This document shows, piece after piece, positions 52,032-52,229 of a stretch of DNA of 52,229 nucleotides (positions are counted from its first letter, which is position 1; each line of letters begins with the position of its first letter). This DNA is from Clostridia bacterium (GTDB lineage: Bacteria > Bacillota > Clostridia > Oscillospirales > CAG-272). The notes beneath the pieces are model-generated. The model was not told the DNA's origin and ran no database searches. It worked only from the letters and a program-made list of their open reading frames with translations. A program made the position numbers and the translations under genes. The stretch covers positions 1 to 52,229 of the forward strand of contig JAFTSU010000022.1 in assembly GCA_017467105.1 (NCBI GenBank), given 5' to 3'.

Positions 52032-52229
52032 ATGTTGAAAATACGCAAAATCACTTCCGCCTCTCCTATAGATTATGCGGCAGAGGAGTTAAAGAAATAT
52101 CTCAGAATGATGATGCCCGAGGGCGGAGATATATCCATCAGCTACGATCCGGAGGCAAAGGACGGCTTCAGACTTGGACTTATGCAGGACTTCGGTCTTG
52201 ACGTATCTGACGCAGAAGATACCGAGCTT
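52032..52229 (+). CDS. DUF4838/GH163-like protein, array copy 6, N-terminal fragment
   Basis: Sixty-six codons are visible (MLKIRKITSASPIDYAAEEL, then the KKYLRMMMPEGGD block) before the window ends. The end of this fragment is identical in DNA to copy 2 over its last stretch (LDVSDAEDTEL). AAAGGA lies about ten bases before ATG 52032. The 149-base gap from copy 5 is the largest in the array, so copy 6 might have its own control. The candidate active-site residues lie outside the window. Confidence 0.78.
   Translation, partial: MLKIRKITSASPIDYAAEELKKYLRMMMPEGGDISISYDPEAKDGFRLGLMQDFGLDVSDAEDTEL

Noticed and set aside
41915-52229. CRISPR-like or satellite repeats
   Set aside because: The repetition is of whole genes with ordinary coding sequence, not short spaced repeats.

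Overview
The window looks like a chromosomal contig from an uncultured member of the Clostridia (Bacillota), probably a gut or other host-associated glycan degrader. The evidence is near-consensus TTGACA-N17-TATAAT promoters, strong AGGAGG-type ribosome binding sites, U-tract terminators, a CIRCE element in front of a small heat-shock gene, a long-form hibernation factor, a secG/rnr region and a YdbC/PC4 protein. No tRNA, rRNA, CRISPR array, integrase or transposase was seen.

Left part (1-12.5 kb): the start of an hsp20 gene with a CIRCE operator; a frameshifted membrane-protein gene; a GH78-type rhamnosidase; a large serine-hydrolase/amidohydrolase fusion behind a Gfo/Idh/MocA oxidoreductase, with a divergent AraC regulator; a possible structured RNA; and an SGNH esterase-nagA-nagB operon for N-acetylglucosamine 6-phosphate, followed by a PHP phosphatase.

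Middle (12.6-36 kb): mostly housekeeping and membrane genes. These are a nitroreductase, VTT protein, cyclophilin, XRE regulator with a 27-residue membrane microprotein, hibernation factor, degenerate SbcD-like phosphoesterase, orphan adenine methylase, PC4 protein, PlsC-type acyltransferase overlapping a GltS-type carrier, YeiH- and ArsP_2-type permeases, a DUF2383-like protein, a CvpA-like protein and an acyl-CoA synthetase with a palindrome at its promoter. Three more serine hydrolases of the class C beta-lactamase fold lie here; like the fusion protein they have no evident signal peptide.

Right part (35.8-52.2 kb): tadA, a CPBP protease, RNase R, a heparinase II/III-type protein and secG lie on the minus strand. 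Divergently from secG runs a tandem array of at least six paralogous ~650-residue proteins of the DUF4838 type (relatives of glycoside hydrolase family GH163), the last cut by the window edge. The array is the most striking feature: no copy has a signal peptide, near-identical DNA patches are shared between different pairs of copies, and the first copy lacks one of two otherwise invariant glutamates.

Together the GH78 enzyme, heparinase-like protein, DUF4838 array, SGNH esterase and NagA/NagB suggest intracellular processing of imported host or plant glycan fragments, with GlcNAc 6-phosphate passing to glycolysis. Substrates are inferred. Protein families were assigned from remembered motifs without database searches.
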